A stretch of DNA of 64,000 nt, from assembly GCA_003439945.1 (NCBI GenBank), contig QVRM01002215.1:558001-622000 (forward strand), written 5' to 3'. The stretch's first letter is position 1; each line of letters opens with the position of its first letter. Both the position numbers and the translations under genes were made by a program. The notes beneath the pieces were generated by a model that saw only the letters and a program-made list of their open reading frames with translations, had not been told where the DNA came from and made no database searches. This document shows, piece after piece, positions 11,632-22,879 of this stretch. Source of the DNA: Dermanyssus gallinae. Taxonomy: Eukaryota > Arthropoda > Arachnida > Mesostigmata > Dermanyssidae.

Positions 11632-14600
11632 TCACGTGTCCGCCTCGTCTAGGCTAGGCCGAGACCACTTCAGAAGTGTGCCCCGAACGGAGGCCGCGTT
11701 TTCACGTTGTATGTCGAGATCCAGACGTTGTTTAAAAAGGAACGACGATCTGTTAATACCGGTTGACTGATCTAACAAAGTGCCGACTTTGCGGATCAGC
11801 TGTCTGGTCCGAACACCAGGACCACCCATGGTCTCAAACGCAAGTGGCCAGAATTCGTGGGGATACCCAATTGATGAGTATTTTCTTAGCCTGCTGGTCT
11901 CCGCAAGGTGGGCTGCATAACCGGCTTCGGATGCGCCGCCACCGACCATAGAAGGTGCTAAGGAGTCGGTAACGGTTGCATCCCAAACCAGAATTTTGCC
12001 TCGCTCGAATAGTGTAAGTGTCATCCCGTCTAGACGCCTGCCGTCCTCCACGCAGAGGCCCGGGGGTTCGAGGATCCACGGACGACCGCATGATCTGAGG
12101 GCTCTGCTGAAGGTCTCATTGATAGCGGCATGTCGAGGGCGTCGGCCTGCGCTGATGATACACGATAGGCCGTGATGTCCCAGTTTGTCGACGGGGTGAC
12201 TACATTGACACCGATGGGGGCTAACCAGGTCTGTCCCCAGACGTAAGCCTACTGCCATACGAATCGTCTCGTCGTCAAGAAGGGTGCCTATGGGTGCACT
12301 GGGAAGCGCGTGTAACCAGGCGCCTGAATCCTTGGCGGAAACGGCGTTTAAACGAGCTCTGGTCGTGTCGTCGGCAGCTTCATTAAAGAGCCGTCGTTGT
12401 ACTTCAGCGTGCAAAGGGGCACTCGAGTCATGTTGAGATAGTATGTTGTCAGGCCTGCCACCGCACCGGGCCTCAAGGTTCTCCTGAAGCTGGGCTAAGC
12501 GGCTTCTAAACTGGCCAACTCCTGCTGTATCTAAATGGGGGGTTGCCCTGTTTTCTGCGCTTAGCATGGAGGAGACTATGGCAGGACCGGCCAAGGTCTG
12601 TAAGTTCGGAACCCCGAGGCCTCCTTGAGAGACGGGCAGTAATGCCCGTTGCCGTGCGCTAGGTGGTAAAGATGTGTTGAGCAGAGCCTCGAGGGTAGAC
12701 AGTGTCAACTCGTTGAGCGCTTGCAAGTCGTCGGCCCGATTGGATAGGTCAGCTCCTCGAAGAAGGTGGATGAGTCTCAAGGAAGAGAAAGAAGACCTGA
12801 GTAAGAAGAGTCCCCGATGGGCTCCTAGAAGAGGAAGGCGGCATTTTCCAGCTTTAATCTCCAGCGCTCGATTGCTGCTATAAGCCCTTCGGGACAAAGT
12901 GGTACACCGAGTAGCTCCAGATCGTCCTTGGCAGTCACCTTGCAGCCGGGCAGGAGGTCTCGAAGTAACTGTATATCTGAGGAAGCCTGACCGGTAGAGC
13001 CCAGGGTGCTTACTTCACATTTGGCAGGGTTTAACTCCAGCCCAGATATTACACCAAAGTTAAGGACCCGTCGAATGTCCTCCGCTACTGTATGAACGTT
13101 TCCTCCTAGTAGGCCATCGTCAAGGTACCAGAGGTTCAACGGGCTTTTGAAGGAATCTACCAGATCCTTAATACCCAGACAAAACAGAGGTGGTGCTAAG
13201 GGGTCTCCCTGCTGCAGTCCGGTGGCGGACGAAATAACATGCTCAGGCAGGACCAGAGGGGAAGGATGCCGATAAGCCAGCCCGACGTGGTGCAATAGAT
13301 GAGGGGCGTGGGATGCAACGACCTTCATCAGATGATCGCGTCTCATACTGTTAAAAGCAATTAAAGCAACAAAAACCCCTGAGGGTTCGCGAGAATCGAG
13401 AAAAGCACGAGTTGCATGAATGGCTACCTCGGTCCCGCCCGGCGTCGCAAATCCCAACTGATGTGCACCAGTTGCGTTGGAAATAACGGCCTTGTTGTGG
13501 TTACATCTGATTTTTGCGGCGAGCCTGCGTAGTGTAGACGAACAAGCAATCGGACGTACCGATCCGTCCTTTTTCTTCAGGGCAAATAGTCTTGCGCCAA
13601 ATATCAACGGTTGGAGGCAAGAAGCGGGGCAACGCGATCTCAGTTTTGGGGTCGCTTGCCGAATGGTGCACACCAGGGCTGTTATAGGCTGAAAGTTAAC
13701 ACGTTCATTTACACAGGATTGTAATATAAATTGATTAATAAATATTAAGAAGGGGGTTGCCCCAAAGAAGAATGTCTACAGCCTTTGCCAATGCGGAGAG
13801 CAGGCTAGCGGCGACGTCGTTGAGGGACGGTGAAAGAAGGTCCATTAATAGCCGCGGTCTCATAAAGTCTAGCTCTGCGGCGGAGCTCTTAGAGAAGCTC
13901 GTGATAGCCACCTGAATATCTTCCTTTGATGTGACGTAGGGCATAGGGGTTCTGGTCAGTGTCCGCCTTTCTAGGTCCTCGGGAGCTAATGGGTGTTGCT
14001 CTCGCAAAGCCTCTATACGGTCAATGCCGGGCGTTATCGTATCTGTGGAAACGATAAGTCTGACGGCGCCAGAAACATCTCCTTCGGAGAGTTTAATAAT
14101 GGACTGCCGCACCGTATCATTCCTGAATGGTTTAGGAGTCGAAACGCGGGCATGAGAGGTGGCAATCACGTCTGACAGACGCATACCTTGGGAGAAATCG
14201 CGGAAATTGTTGCGTATTATGACTGAGAGGGATGAAGCGTCGTTGTGGGCGCGGGGAAGACAAAGGACCACGGGTGCAAAGGAGAAAAGACCATACCATG
14301 CTTCGACGTCGTTATCAGATGAGACTGCTGAGAGTACAGGTACGTACAGAGTACGGGTAAGAGCTTCGGCCACTTGTCTCCTTACTGACTTTGGTACGAT
14401 TCGAATCAACCTGAGTTGTCCCATAACAGCTTGAATATCCTCCAAAATGTGCGCCGGTTGCAAACGGGGGGGGGGGGGGGGTCAGAGGTTGTCGGTATTG
14501 AAGAGGAAGCGACAGTGGCGGTCGGGTGTTTAGCTGATATATGTCTTGTTTGTCCACGTCGCGTGTACCGACCCTCTCATAGTGGACATTTAGAAGTAGA

Positions 14601-14650
14601 TGAAGTAGCGCGTGATGCTTCTGCGCCGTGAGCTGTGCGATCATAATCAT
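11632..14650 (-). pseudogene. Nearly full-length LINE with RT and RLE nuclease
   Basis: Three reverse-strand frames in order. 14463-13735 (242 residues) is the N-terminal and linker region, including GDVSGAVRLIVSTDTITPG. 13673-12825 (282 residues) is the RT: GAHQLGFATPGGTE, motif B TGLQQGDPLAPPLF, motif C LWYLDDGLLGG. 12897-11632 (421 residues) is the C-terminus: zinc motif CQCSHPVDKLGHHGLSC, then the restriction-like endonuclease block RRLDGMTL...ILVWDATV and a final IQRENAASVRGTLLKW. Defects: frame changes near 13680-13740 and near 12830-12845; motif A reads VALIAFNSMRRD, lacking the usual catalytic Asp; the nuclease has RLDG where RPDG is usual. A poly-G run at 14466-14481 disturbs the N-terminus. 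RLE-type LINEs cut their own target and prime on it. I place it with R2-superclade-type architecture; the exact clade is unsure. Confidence 0.85.
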
Positions 14651-14786
14651 TCATGGTTGTACGATTCGTCGCAGATTGTCCACTAACGGTAGCAGCTGAT
14701 CTAGGGAATGTATAGCCATGTTGGGAAATAAATAAGGTTATTGTTCATTTTGCAGTGTTTTAAGCACTGTTTTTTGCAGAAACGAA

Positions 14787-14790
<4 letters not shown>
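14651..14790. other. Short spacer
   Basis: No feature seen between the LINE 5' end and the next TA tract. Confidence 0.4.

Positions 14791-14820
<30 letters not shown>
14791..14820. repeat. (TA)n microsatellite at the R2-like 3' junction
   Basis: Thirty bases of TA immediately 3' of the reverse-strand R2-like fragment. Confidence 0.95.
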
Positions 14821-14823
<3 letters not shown>

Positions 14824-15658
14824 AATATTGTGATGATTTATTAATCATTTACAATACGTTTGCACACTCGGCAATGCTCGCCTTAATAAAAATGGTGGTA
14901 AAAAAGTGTCACGTGAAGTTAAGAGTCAGTTGTCCGTGTTCTTGCTTGATGGTAGTCCCCGCTCTTATGGACCCGGTGCGAGCGGTATATCCTCAAGGTT
15001 CCTTGCAAATTTAAAACGGTGAGATCCATAAGATTCCTCTTCGTAACGCCGAGCCCCAAGAGCGTCCTCGCAGATTCGGAGTCCCATACACCACTCATAG
15101 AGATAGTGATGGATCCGAATCTGCGAGGTTTTTGCGGGTCGGGGAGCGCCGCTCTTAGGAACTCGACGTCATATTTGGTGATCTTGTCTTGCCGTGCTTT
15201 TGCCAGGTCCCGGTTCGGGCCGCAAACCTCGGCATCTAAAACCCAGACCTCGGTAGGTGCTGTTATTACGAGGTCGGGCTTTAGACCCGGTGCGCCCGGT
15301 CGATGGAATACTTGCTCACGAACCACCTCATGACCCCTTTCGTGGAGAAGACGCGCCACGCGATCACAGACGTCGTCATGTCTCTTTATGGTTTGTTTGT
15401 GTGTTGTATCGCACATCTGAGCGACATGAGCCAACGTCTCAGGCGCATGACCGTGCCTACAGCGTTTGTTATAGCCCGGGCGTCCCCTGGCCAATCTGGC
15501 ACGCGTTGGTAGTGCGTTGATCCTGAGTTTTAGTAGGTTTAAATACTTCTTACCGGATAGGTAGGGCATACCCTTAATCCAGAAATGTACAAAGGGCGTT
15601 TCGTGTGCTTTTTTAAAATGTGCCCCATCGAACGTGTTGTGTAGTTGTTGAGGCCAGT
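14821..15658 (-). pseudogene. R2-like LINE, 5'-truncated, open C-terminal half
   Basis: Reverse frame from the TA tract down to 14919 stays open; about 245 residues lie outside the TA-derived part. It reads [20 protein letters not shown] and [16 protein letters not shown], then [17 protein letters not shown], and [19 protein letters not shown] with ITKYD after it. These are the R2-type post-RT linker, the zinc motif (here the second Cys is replaced by His) and the restriction-like endonuclease with PD...D and downstream Lys conserved. The RT is missing. The 3' flank to 14821 carries AATAAA on the reverse strand (14837-14842) and is repeated at 9334-9396. No rDNA flanks exist, unlike classical R2, and TA tracts adjoin both ends. 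No in-frame stop suggests a recent insertion. Confidence 0.85.

Positions 15659-16155
<497 letters not shown>

Positions 16156-16188
<33 letters not shown>
16156..16188. repeat. (TA)n tract, right flank of palindrome
   Basis: About 33 bases of TA. A further short TA run lies at 16421-16442 just before the mariner. Confidence 0.95.
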
Positions 16189-16189
<1 letters not shown>

Positions 16190-16468
16190 CTACACACGTA
16201 TATATTAACTGCTTAATGATATGATAATGTAAAAGCACTGCGCGCTCAATGTACGAAGCTATGTATATTTGTATATATACCATATTCGAGAGGTTCATCC
16301 AGGCATGTGCCGGGTAAAACAATGTATAAGTTCCATGTATATATATATCTATATATATCGATATGATCGACTTAAAATGTTAGGATAGAAAACTAACTCC
16401 ACTACGCCGCCTTACCGACTCTTTATTTATATATATATATATTGACTGAGCAAATATTAGTGTTTATA

Positions 16469-17757
16469 CAGGTAGTTCAATAAGTTCTTAGAATGAAAAC
16501 CAATAATTTTCTAAATCATGTTTTTAAATTTATCTTATTCGATATACTCCCCGAGATGCTCAATACACTTTTCCCACCAAGATTTCAGAGCTTTTATACC
16601 TCTTAAGTAGAATTCCGCGTCTTTAGACTGAAAATAGGCATTGACAGCAGCCTTAACCTCTTCATTGCTGGAAAAACGCTTTCCACCGAGACTATTCTTC
16701 AAATGTCCGAAGAGGAAATAATCAGAGGGGGCCAGGTCTGGAGAATAGGAAGGTTGTTCAATAAGTTCGAACCTCAGTTGGGCCAGTTTTGCTGATGCTT
16801 GCCGGGACTTGTGTGCAGGAGCATTGTCCTGGTGAAACAGGACAACCTTCTTCTGCAAAGCGGGCCGTTTCACGATGAGTTCTTGCTAAAGGCAGTCTAA
16901 CAGTCTTGCCTAATATTCTCCTGTGATCGTTTTACCGCTCTCAAGGTAGTCGACCAGCATTATTCTACGTTGGTCTTAAAAAACTGTAGCCATCACCTTT
17001 CCGGTCAATGCCGTTGTCCGCACCCTCTTCGGAGGTCCTTCATCAGGTGCACACCATTGGTAAGATGCTTCTTGGGTCTCGGGAGTGTAGTGATGGACCC
17101 AGCTTTCATCGACGGTCATGAATCTGCGCCAAAAATCCGACGGATTTTTCGACATCTTGGCCAAATTTCGCTGTGAAGCGGAAACACGCGCGTCTTTTTG
17201 GCCTTGGTTGAGCAAATGCGGCAGCCATTTTTCTCTGAGCTCTTTCATCTTCAAGCTTTCGTGCAGGATGAAATGCACACTACCCAAACTGATCCCCAAG
17301 GCCTCCGCTATCTCCCTAATGTTCACTCGCTTATCTGCGGCAACGATTTTCCGCACCTTTTCCACGTTTTCCTAATCAGTTGCCGTTTTTGGGCGTTTTG
17401 AACGTAGTTCATCCCGGTGCTCCTGCGACCTCTTTTTAACTCATTAATCCAGTTGGAAACAGTGGCAAAACATGGCGCAGAGTCACCGTACACCTCGTCT
17501 AACTCAGTTTTTACTTGGGTCGCATTCCAACCTTTGAAATAAAATGCTTGATAACCACTCGAAACTCTTTTTTTCTCAATTTTTCAAAATCACGCCGATA
17601 CGTTGCACGGGAAAAGCGATCAAACGAAATCGCAACGGCCAATCACCATAATATTTTGACTGCCTGCAGTCGAAAAGTTGCAGTTCCTAATAGCGGTGGA
17701 AGCGCGCCAAAATTCGAATTCTAAAAAGCTCATTCTAAGAACTTATTGAACTACCTG
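16469..17757 (-). mobile_element. Mariner transposon, full length with perfect TIRs
   Basis: The ends CAGGTAGTTCAATAAGTTCT... (16469-16496) and its exact reverse complement (17730-17757) form 28-bp TIRs with no mismatch, flanked by TA on both sides (16467-16468, 17758-17759), the mariner target duplication. Total 1,289 bp, normal for the family. The transposase gene inside is described separately. Transposases of this family bind the TIRs and move the element by cut and paste. Confidence 0.97.
16535..17570 (-). pseudogene. Mariner transposase, inactivated
   Basis: N-terminal helix-turn-helix part: FKGWNATQVKTELDEVYGDS and WINELKRGRRST (about 17545-17420), in one frame. After a one-base frame change near 17390 the next frame carries EKVRKIVAADKRVNIREIAE, TVDESWVHHYTPETQ (first catalytic Asp), HQDNAPAHKS (second Asp) and YSPDLAPSDYFLFGHLK (third Asp). 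There are 34 residues between the last two Asp, the DD34D signature. In-frame stops occur at about 17370, 16976 and twice between 16960 and 16880. All catalytic residues survive but the protein cannot be made. Confidence 0.93.
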
Positions 17758-17759
17758 TA

Positions 17760-18050
17760 TTTCGTAATGCCATTGCAAGTACAGATACGATTGAGGGAAT
17801 TGACGAGCAGTGCGAATGTCAATTGTCATTGCCAATTAAACCACTAATATATGCACGGTATATGTACATGCATCGCCTATATGCGCAAGAGACAGCTAGT
17901 ACATACTTGTTGCGTTTGCGTACGTACGTCTCTTGCCTAGCATCTGCCTATATGCTGCAAGAAGCGGTGCGGTGTGGACAGCGACAAAATGCAAATTTTC
18001 TCTGACAAACTCCTACTCTGAGTCCGTGGCTAGATGTGAAAGATTTCGTC
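17760..18050. other. No gene seen
   Basis: Short AT-rich spacer between the mariner and a GC-rich block. Confidence 0.4.
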
Positions 18051-18970
18051 GGTTCGGCTTGGGGAGCGACCGGGGGAGCGTGTGGAAAGGTTAGCAGTCT
18101 CGCAACGACACTACGTCGTGGCTAGGTTAGAAGGTCGACGCAACAGACAGAGGTCGTAGCCATGGAGCACCGCCTGCACAAGGCGCCGCATGGAATTTAT
18201 GTTCTGCTACCTGCCTTGAAGTGAAGCTCGCACGACCGATCGCATGTTGAGAGGGTGTAAAATAGTAGAGCAGCTGGCAATAATATTGCGCCCGCCTATC
18301 ATTCTCTTTTGCTGAGCGACCAGCGCGCCAAGAGCCCAATAACAGAGATGGGCCGACCACGCTTGCACTGCCGATAGAACGAGGATTGCATCGCGTCTTC
18401 AGCCTGCCGAAAGGTGGGTGAGAAAAAATGAGGATAAACGACGCTTGACGAAAGCCCCACGATGGAGGGCGCACGGAGAAAGAAAGGGACAGCGACAAAG
18501 CACCACCAGAAGCAGCAGCAGCAGCAACAGCAGCATACAGAAGAGGACAGATGTGAGACAACTCTATATTTGTCTCCTGGTTCGTGCCGAGTACGTGTTT
18601 ATCTTGCTCCACGACGACGGACGGACGGAATCGCCTTCTCGGAGTCGTAGCAACTCTCCTTATTGGGACGCGATCGAACGAAACGGGCAAACTCCTGCAA
18701 CTCGCGAGTCGCCTTTCGTTGACCTCTAGTGGGAAAATAAACACTCGCGACACTTTTGTCGCCGACCACTTGAAATAACATGAGTGCTTCTCGAGCCTTT
18801 TTCGTTTGTCGCTGCACCGGCAGATTAGTTGTTCCGTTGTTCGTACGTGACGCCTGCAGGGCAGAAGGACATGGGCGGCCAGCGTCGAGGTGTTTGTTGA
18901 ATGTCGTCGCAACCATCGGCGGTGCGTTCGATTTTAGTCAATGTGTCGTCACGATAGCGATGACCTGAGT
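18051..18970. other. GC-rich island with CAG run, unassigned
   Basis: Clearly GC-richer and CpG-richer than its surroundings. Long frames are open on both strands (18912-18127 reverse, 261 residues; 18418-18729 forward), as expected from GC-rich sequence, and none has a motif I can name. A CAG-type run lies at about 18512-18537 (poly-Gln in one forward frame). It could be a first exon, promoter or 5' UTR of a host gene; transcript data would settle it. Confidence 0.3.
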
Positions 18971-19290
18971 GTGCTAACGCGCGTATGTACAGATGAACGT
19001 CCTCCTAGTGCAGGCTGGATAAGAAAGATGAGGTGTAATTTTGAGCTGGCAGTAAGCTGTACTTTTAGTAATCTAATCGAATAAGGTGCTGGCTACAGTC
19101 CAGACAGGCTGTCCAGTAGTGGAGAGTTCAGAAATGTTTATTAGCATCTTAAAAAGGTTGTCTTTTGGCGTCTTTGGCCTCGTGTTTGTTTACCACTCTT
19201 CTTTATCATTCTTGCGTAAGTGTACTGAATCCCAGGCAACACCCTGCAATTCTAAGAGATCTGCACACTTTGTCGTAATTGAGGCGTTTA

Positions 19291-19412
19291 GGGATAGGTT
19301 CAGAACTGATTGGTTTTAAGAAACACAATCAGCATCCGCTACCTGGCTCAGAGGGATAGGCTCATAACTGATTGATTTTAACAAACACAATCAACATCCG
19401 CTACCTGGCTTA
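19291..19412 (+). repeat. Two-copy tandem repeat, 62-bp unit
   Basis: Units start GGGATAGG at 19291 and 19353. Each contains AACTGATTG, ACACAATCA and CATCCGCTACCTGGCT. A few substitutions separate them. The rest of 18971-19536 shows no gene. Confidence 0.9.
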
Positions 19413-19536
19413 ACCAGCTTACCATAGATGAGATCATTGACATCACTGACAATAATTTCATAATTTTGAGAATACAACTGTTATCGTGGACTTTCAGCAA
19501 TAGCATCGTCAGAAGCGACTCTTATAATAGCATATG

Positions 19537-20290
19537 ATATAGGGTCTACAAAAAAGTCTTTTCGGATTGGCGCTTGCGCGGCTTTCACAGCGCCCGTTCC
19601 GGCGCCTAGGCATAGATCATTGGCTTACTTGTTTTCATTTAAAAAAGAGCGGGGAATCTGCTGGTCTCAATCATTTTGAAATCTGTTTAGCCGTTTGTTC
19701 GTAAAAGTGCTGCAAAATGGAGGTAGAAAATGCCAAATTCGGGCGATTCTACTCCATGAGTTTAAAAATGGACTGAGTGCAACGCAGGTTCACAAAAAGT
19801 TACTAAAATCGTTTGGAGATGCCTGTTGTACAGACAGAATGTGCCAACAGTGGTTTGAGAAGTACCGAAAGAAAAAAAAACAAGGTTTTATAACCTTGAT
19901 AAACAGACGATAAATACGGCCGTGTACTGTCAACAACTCGAAAAGGTTCACAAACAATTAAAGCAGTCGAACCCTGCACTAATTTCAAGGAAGAAGGTGT
20001 CAAGACAACGCAAGGCCCCACGTGAGTAGGGAGACCCTTACGAACATTTCCCAGCTAAAATGGAAACTTTTGGAGCATCCACCGTATTTCCCCGACTTAG
20101 CACCATCTGATTACCACCTATTCAGATCGATGCAAAAAAAATTAAGTGGTAAAAAATTCACTTCTATCGAACACGTGCGTTCTGGACTGGAAGAATATTT
20201 TGGATTTTTTTGGAAATTTAGAAGATTATTTAGGAATCGAAAACCTTGTAAATCGTTGCGCAGGGGTTGTATCTTCCGGCGGAGAATATA
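19537..20290 (+). pseudogene. Mariner, internally deleted
   Basis: Forward frame 19695-19913 reads ILLHEFKNGLSATQVHKKLL and MCQQWFEKYR, the N-terminal paired helix-turn-helix region. After about 19915 another frame gives AVYCQQLEKVHKQLKQSNPA, then QDNARPHVSRETLTN (second Asp, about 20004-20048), then PPYFPDLAPSDYHLFRSM (third Asp), 34 residues apart. The segment with the first catalytic Asp is missing, so several hundred bases have been lost. A TIR-like start (GGGTCTACAAAAAAGTCTTTT) is near 19541; I do not find a matching right TIR. It is a different subfamily from the element at 16469. Confidence 0.85.
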
Positions 20291-20888
20291 TAAATCAATA
20301 AATAAGACCTCCCGTGTCTCCTATATATGTGTTTTCTTTATAGCGCCAAAACCGAAAAGACCTAATAGATTAATTTTTTGTAGCCCTAATAGATTGATTA
20401 TCTTAGTAATTATGTCTATGGGAACTCAATTCCCCCGTGTTGTTTAACACCTGTCGGGCCTCGCTAGAAGGACAGTCTGTGGGAAGGCAAAATAAATGCA
20501 ATTATGTAGGCTCAGTAATTATGTCATCGCGCAAAGTACATTACACGAGAAATTAGCTAAACAAATAAGGCAAACAATTGCAAACAATTTGGTCATTAAA
20601 GAATGTATGATGTGCAAATGTTAGCTCCCTAAAAGCAAGTGGAGGCTTTTTAGAGCGTTTGCACAAGGTTCGTTAAATGCAGGAGTATAGACAATAACAA
20701 GACCACATACCTCGATTAAACAAACGATGTCAAAAATAAATTAATGTTAAATATAAACGGCAAAATAACACATCTAGTTTTTTTAAAGTCAACAGTTTAT
20801 GCACAAGTTAAAGAGCGGCTGTTTATTATTTGGAACCATTAAATCAGAACATCTGATTGCTACAATGCAGATATATAGTAATGATTGC

Positions 20889-20889
<1 letters not shown>
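20291..20889. other. No recognisable gene
   Basis: AT-rich; nothing supported on either strand. Confidence 0.4.

Positions 20890-20935
<46 letters not shown>
20890..20935. repeat. (TA)n microsatellite
   Basis: Forty-six bases of TA, directly followed by direct repeat copy 1 and its GA run (20947-20964). Confidence 0.97.
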
Positions 20936-20937
<2 letters not shown>

Positions 20938-21058
20938 TCCGTTAGGAGAGAGAGAGAGAGAGAGGGGCATTCGTTTCACACTAGATCCTATTTGCGGCTG
21001 GACGGAACGAAAATGTTGATAAAATGCCCGCTCATTTATTTGTAATATTGCAAGGTGT
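20936..21058 (+). repeat. Direct repeat copy 1, about 120 bp
   Basis: Matches 22035-22150 over its whole length (AGTCCGTTA, GGGGCATTCGTTT, ATTTGCGGCTGGACGGAACG, TTGCAAGGTGT) with scattered differences and a longer GA run here. The copies are about 1.1 kb apart in the same orientation. Confidence 0.9.
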
Positions 21059-22034
21059 GAGTAGGATGACAAAAGTTATATTATTTATCGTATGTTATAT
21101 ATATATATTTGCAAAGTAGATGGGTGTACATTCCAGAAAACTTCAATTGAATAATATACATAGGCATATCCTTTGTTGTTATGCACTTAACTAATACGAA
21201 ATTATCGCAATGTATATGTAATTGTGTCGGTTTGCATTGTGCCAGATATTGAACTGTAGATCAATGTCGACCATTTAACTACACCTCTTCAACTTAACTT
21301 AATATCGACTTACCCACACCTAACTTTATATTGTGTTATAAATCTGCTTATGCAAGTGCTTGCCTTGCATGCCATTTATCAACACATATTACATGCTATT
21401 ATTCATCCACTCATCAATTTTTCAACTCAATTCGTGAATTCTCTGTTACTTCATATGTATATATAGATATATACATCCGTGGTACGTACACGCATTTAGC
21501 TTGGGTATAAAGCAGCAAACCCTTACAATGAAGGCAAGGTAACAGCGCACACGTATCTTTTAAACAATGGCGCTGGAAGTAGTTCTTAAGATAAGGGTCA
21601 TATGCTGTTGGGCAAGAGAGACGTACCTCTGCGGACTGAACAATAAAGTGAATAAACAGAAATGAAGGTGCTTTTATTATTCCGTTCACATTCCGCACGT
21701 GAATTCAGCTACAAGTGCAACGTGGATTCAGGATCGAAGGCAGAGCTGCTGGGACATTGGTACGCATACATTCGGCGCAGTGCTTAAGCTAAGGCGAGAG
21801 GCAAAGTTGCTCAGAAACGTATTGGCGTTTATGTATGCATGACGAGCCTGCCGGAGCTATGCTGAGTACTCTAGAAGCAGATTAGTATTGTGCCACACTG
21901 ACGCTACTAGTTCCGACGGAGAACTATGCCCCGCTATTCTAGCATATTGCTTTTTGAGATATCAAACTGAGATGAAATATAATACGAGCAGGACGTAAGC
22001 AAAGAGACGCAGTAAGTGTGTTATGGATCAGAAA
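21059..22034. other. Interval between direct repeats, no gene
   Basis: Reverse frame 21698-21414 (94 residues) has no motif. I find no RT, integrase or protease, so the flanking repeats cannot be called LTRs. Confidence 0.4.
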
Positions 22035-22150
22035 AGTCCGTTATGAGAGAAAGAGGGGCATTCGTTTTACTTTAGATCATATTTGCGGCTGGACGGAACG
22101 AAAATGCTGATAAAATACCCGCTCCTTTATTTGTAGTATTGCAAGGTGTC
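22035..22150 (+). repeat. Direct repeat copy 2
   Basis: Second copy of the 120-bp repeat; its purine run is not pure GA (GAGAGAAAGAGG). No TG...CA ends and no target duplication seen. Confidence 0.9.
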
Positions 22151-22547
22151 AGTCACAAAGGAAGCATTATTGCAATATAGTTCAAAGGTAGTAAAAATAA
22201 AAACACTTTCAGGATGAAACGTTCAGTTCACGGCATTTTCCAGTACAAATAATTTTGCTCGGATGCATCAAACGAATGCAATTTAGGTGGAGAAATAAAA
22301 ACAAATATTGTAAACAGTAGGTCACCTCTACCTACTTAAAGCGGTTATTTAACATGGAATAAGCACACAATTCCTTGGCAATGGACTGCTAATATGAGGT
22401 GCTACGTCCAGATTTAACCTATATAATAACAAGTTAAGCCTATTTGAAATCATTAAGTGTCATTTTCAGCTCCTTGGAAAATTATGCAATTTAGTAATTA
22501 TTGGAGAGGAAGTTAGTTTTTATATTTATAAACTTATTCTATCAATC

Positions 22548-22548
<1 letters not shown>

Positions 22549-22608
<60 letters not shown>
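22549..22608. repeat. (TA)n microsatellite
   Basis: Sixty bases of TA. The preceding 22151-22548 is AT-rich without a gene. Confidence 0.97.
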
Positions 22609-22610
<2 letters not shown>

Positions 22611-22879
22611 GCGTGTTTGCAAATTTCCGAACCGCGTTTTCTCCGCATCGAGACGTTGGGCATTGCTCAACGTCTTTTGATAAACCCGAAGAGACATCCC
22701 GCGGTCAAACGAGGTTTTAATCGACGACTGTAGAGCCAAAGCAGACCACAAGCGTCGCCCAAACCGACAGTTTAAGTCTGCTCTTGTTTGGTAGGTGTTT
22801 GCAGCAACAAATTCCACCTTTAACGGGCGCTAGCCACGTTGTTGGCATAAGTGGAAGAAGTCGTTCTCGAAACCAACAT
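22609..22879. other. Unassigned, GC-richer segment
   Basis: Open on the reverse strand from 22817 into the TA tract (about 70 residues outside it). No motif recognised. Confidence 0.3.

Noticed and set aside
14821..15658. R2-like fragment considered as an insertion in a 28S rRNA gene
   Set aside because: No rRNA sequence on either side; both flanks are TA repeats.
18127..18912. 261-residue reverse frame
   Set aside because: Long frames on both strands arise from GC-rich composition; no motif seen.
20936..22150. Direct repeats considered as LTRs of a small retrotransposon
   Set aside because: No TG...CA ends, primer-binding site, polypurine tract or pol domain between them.
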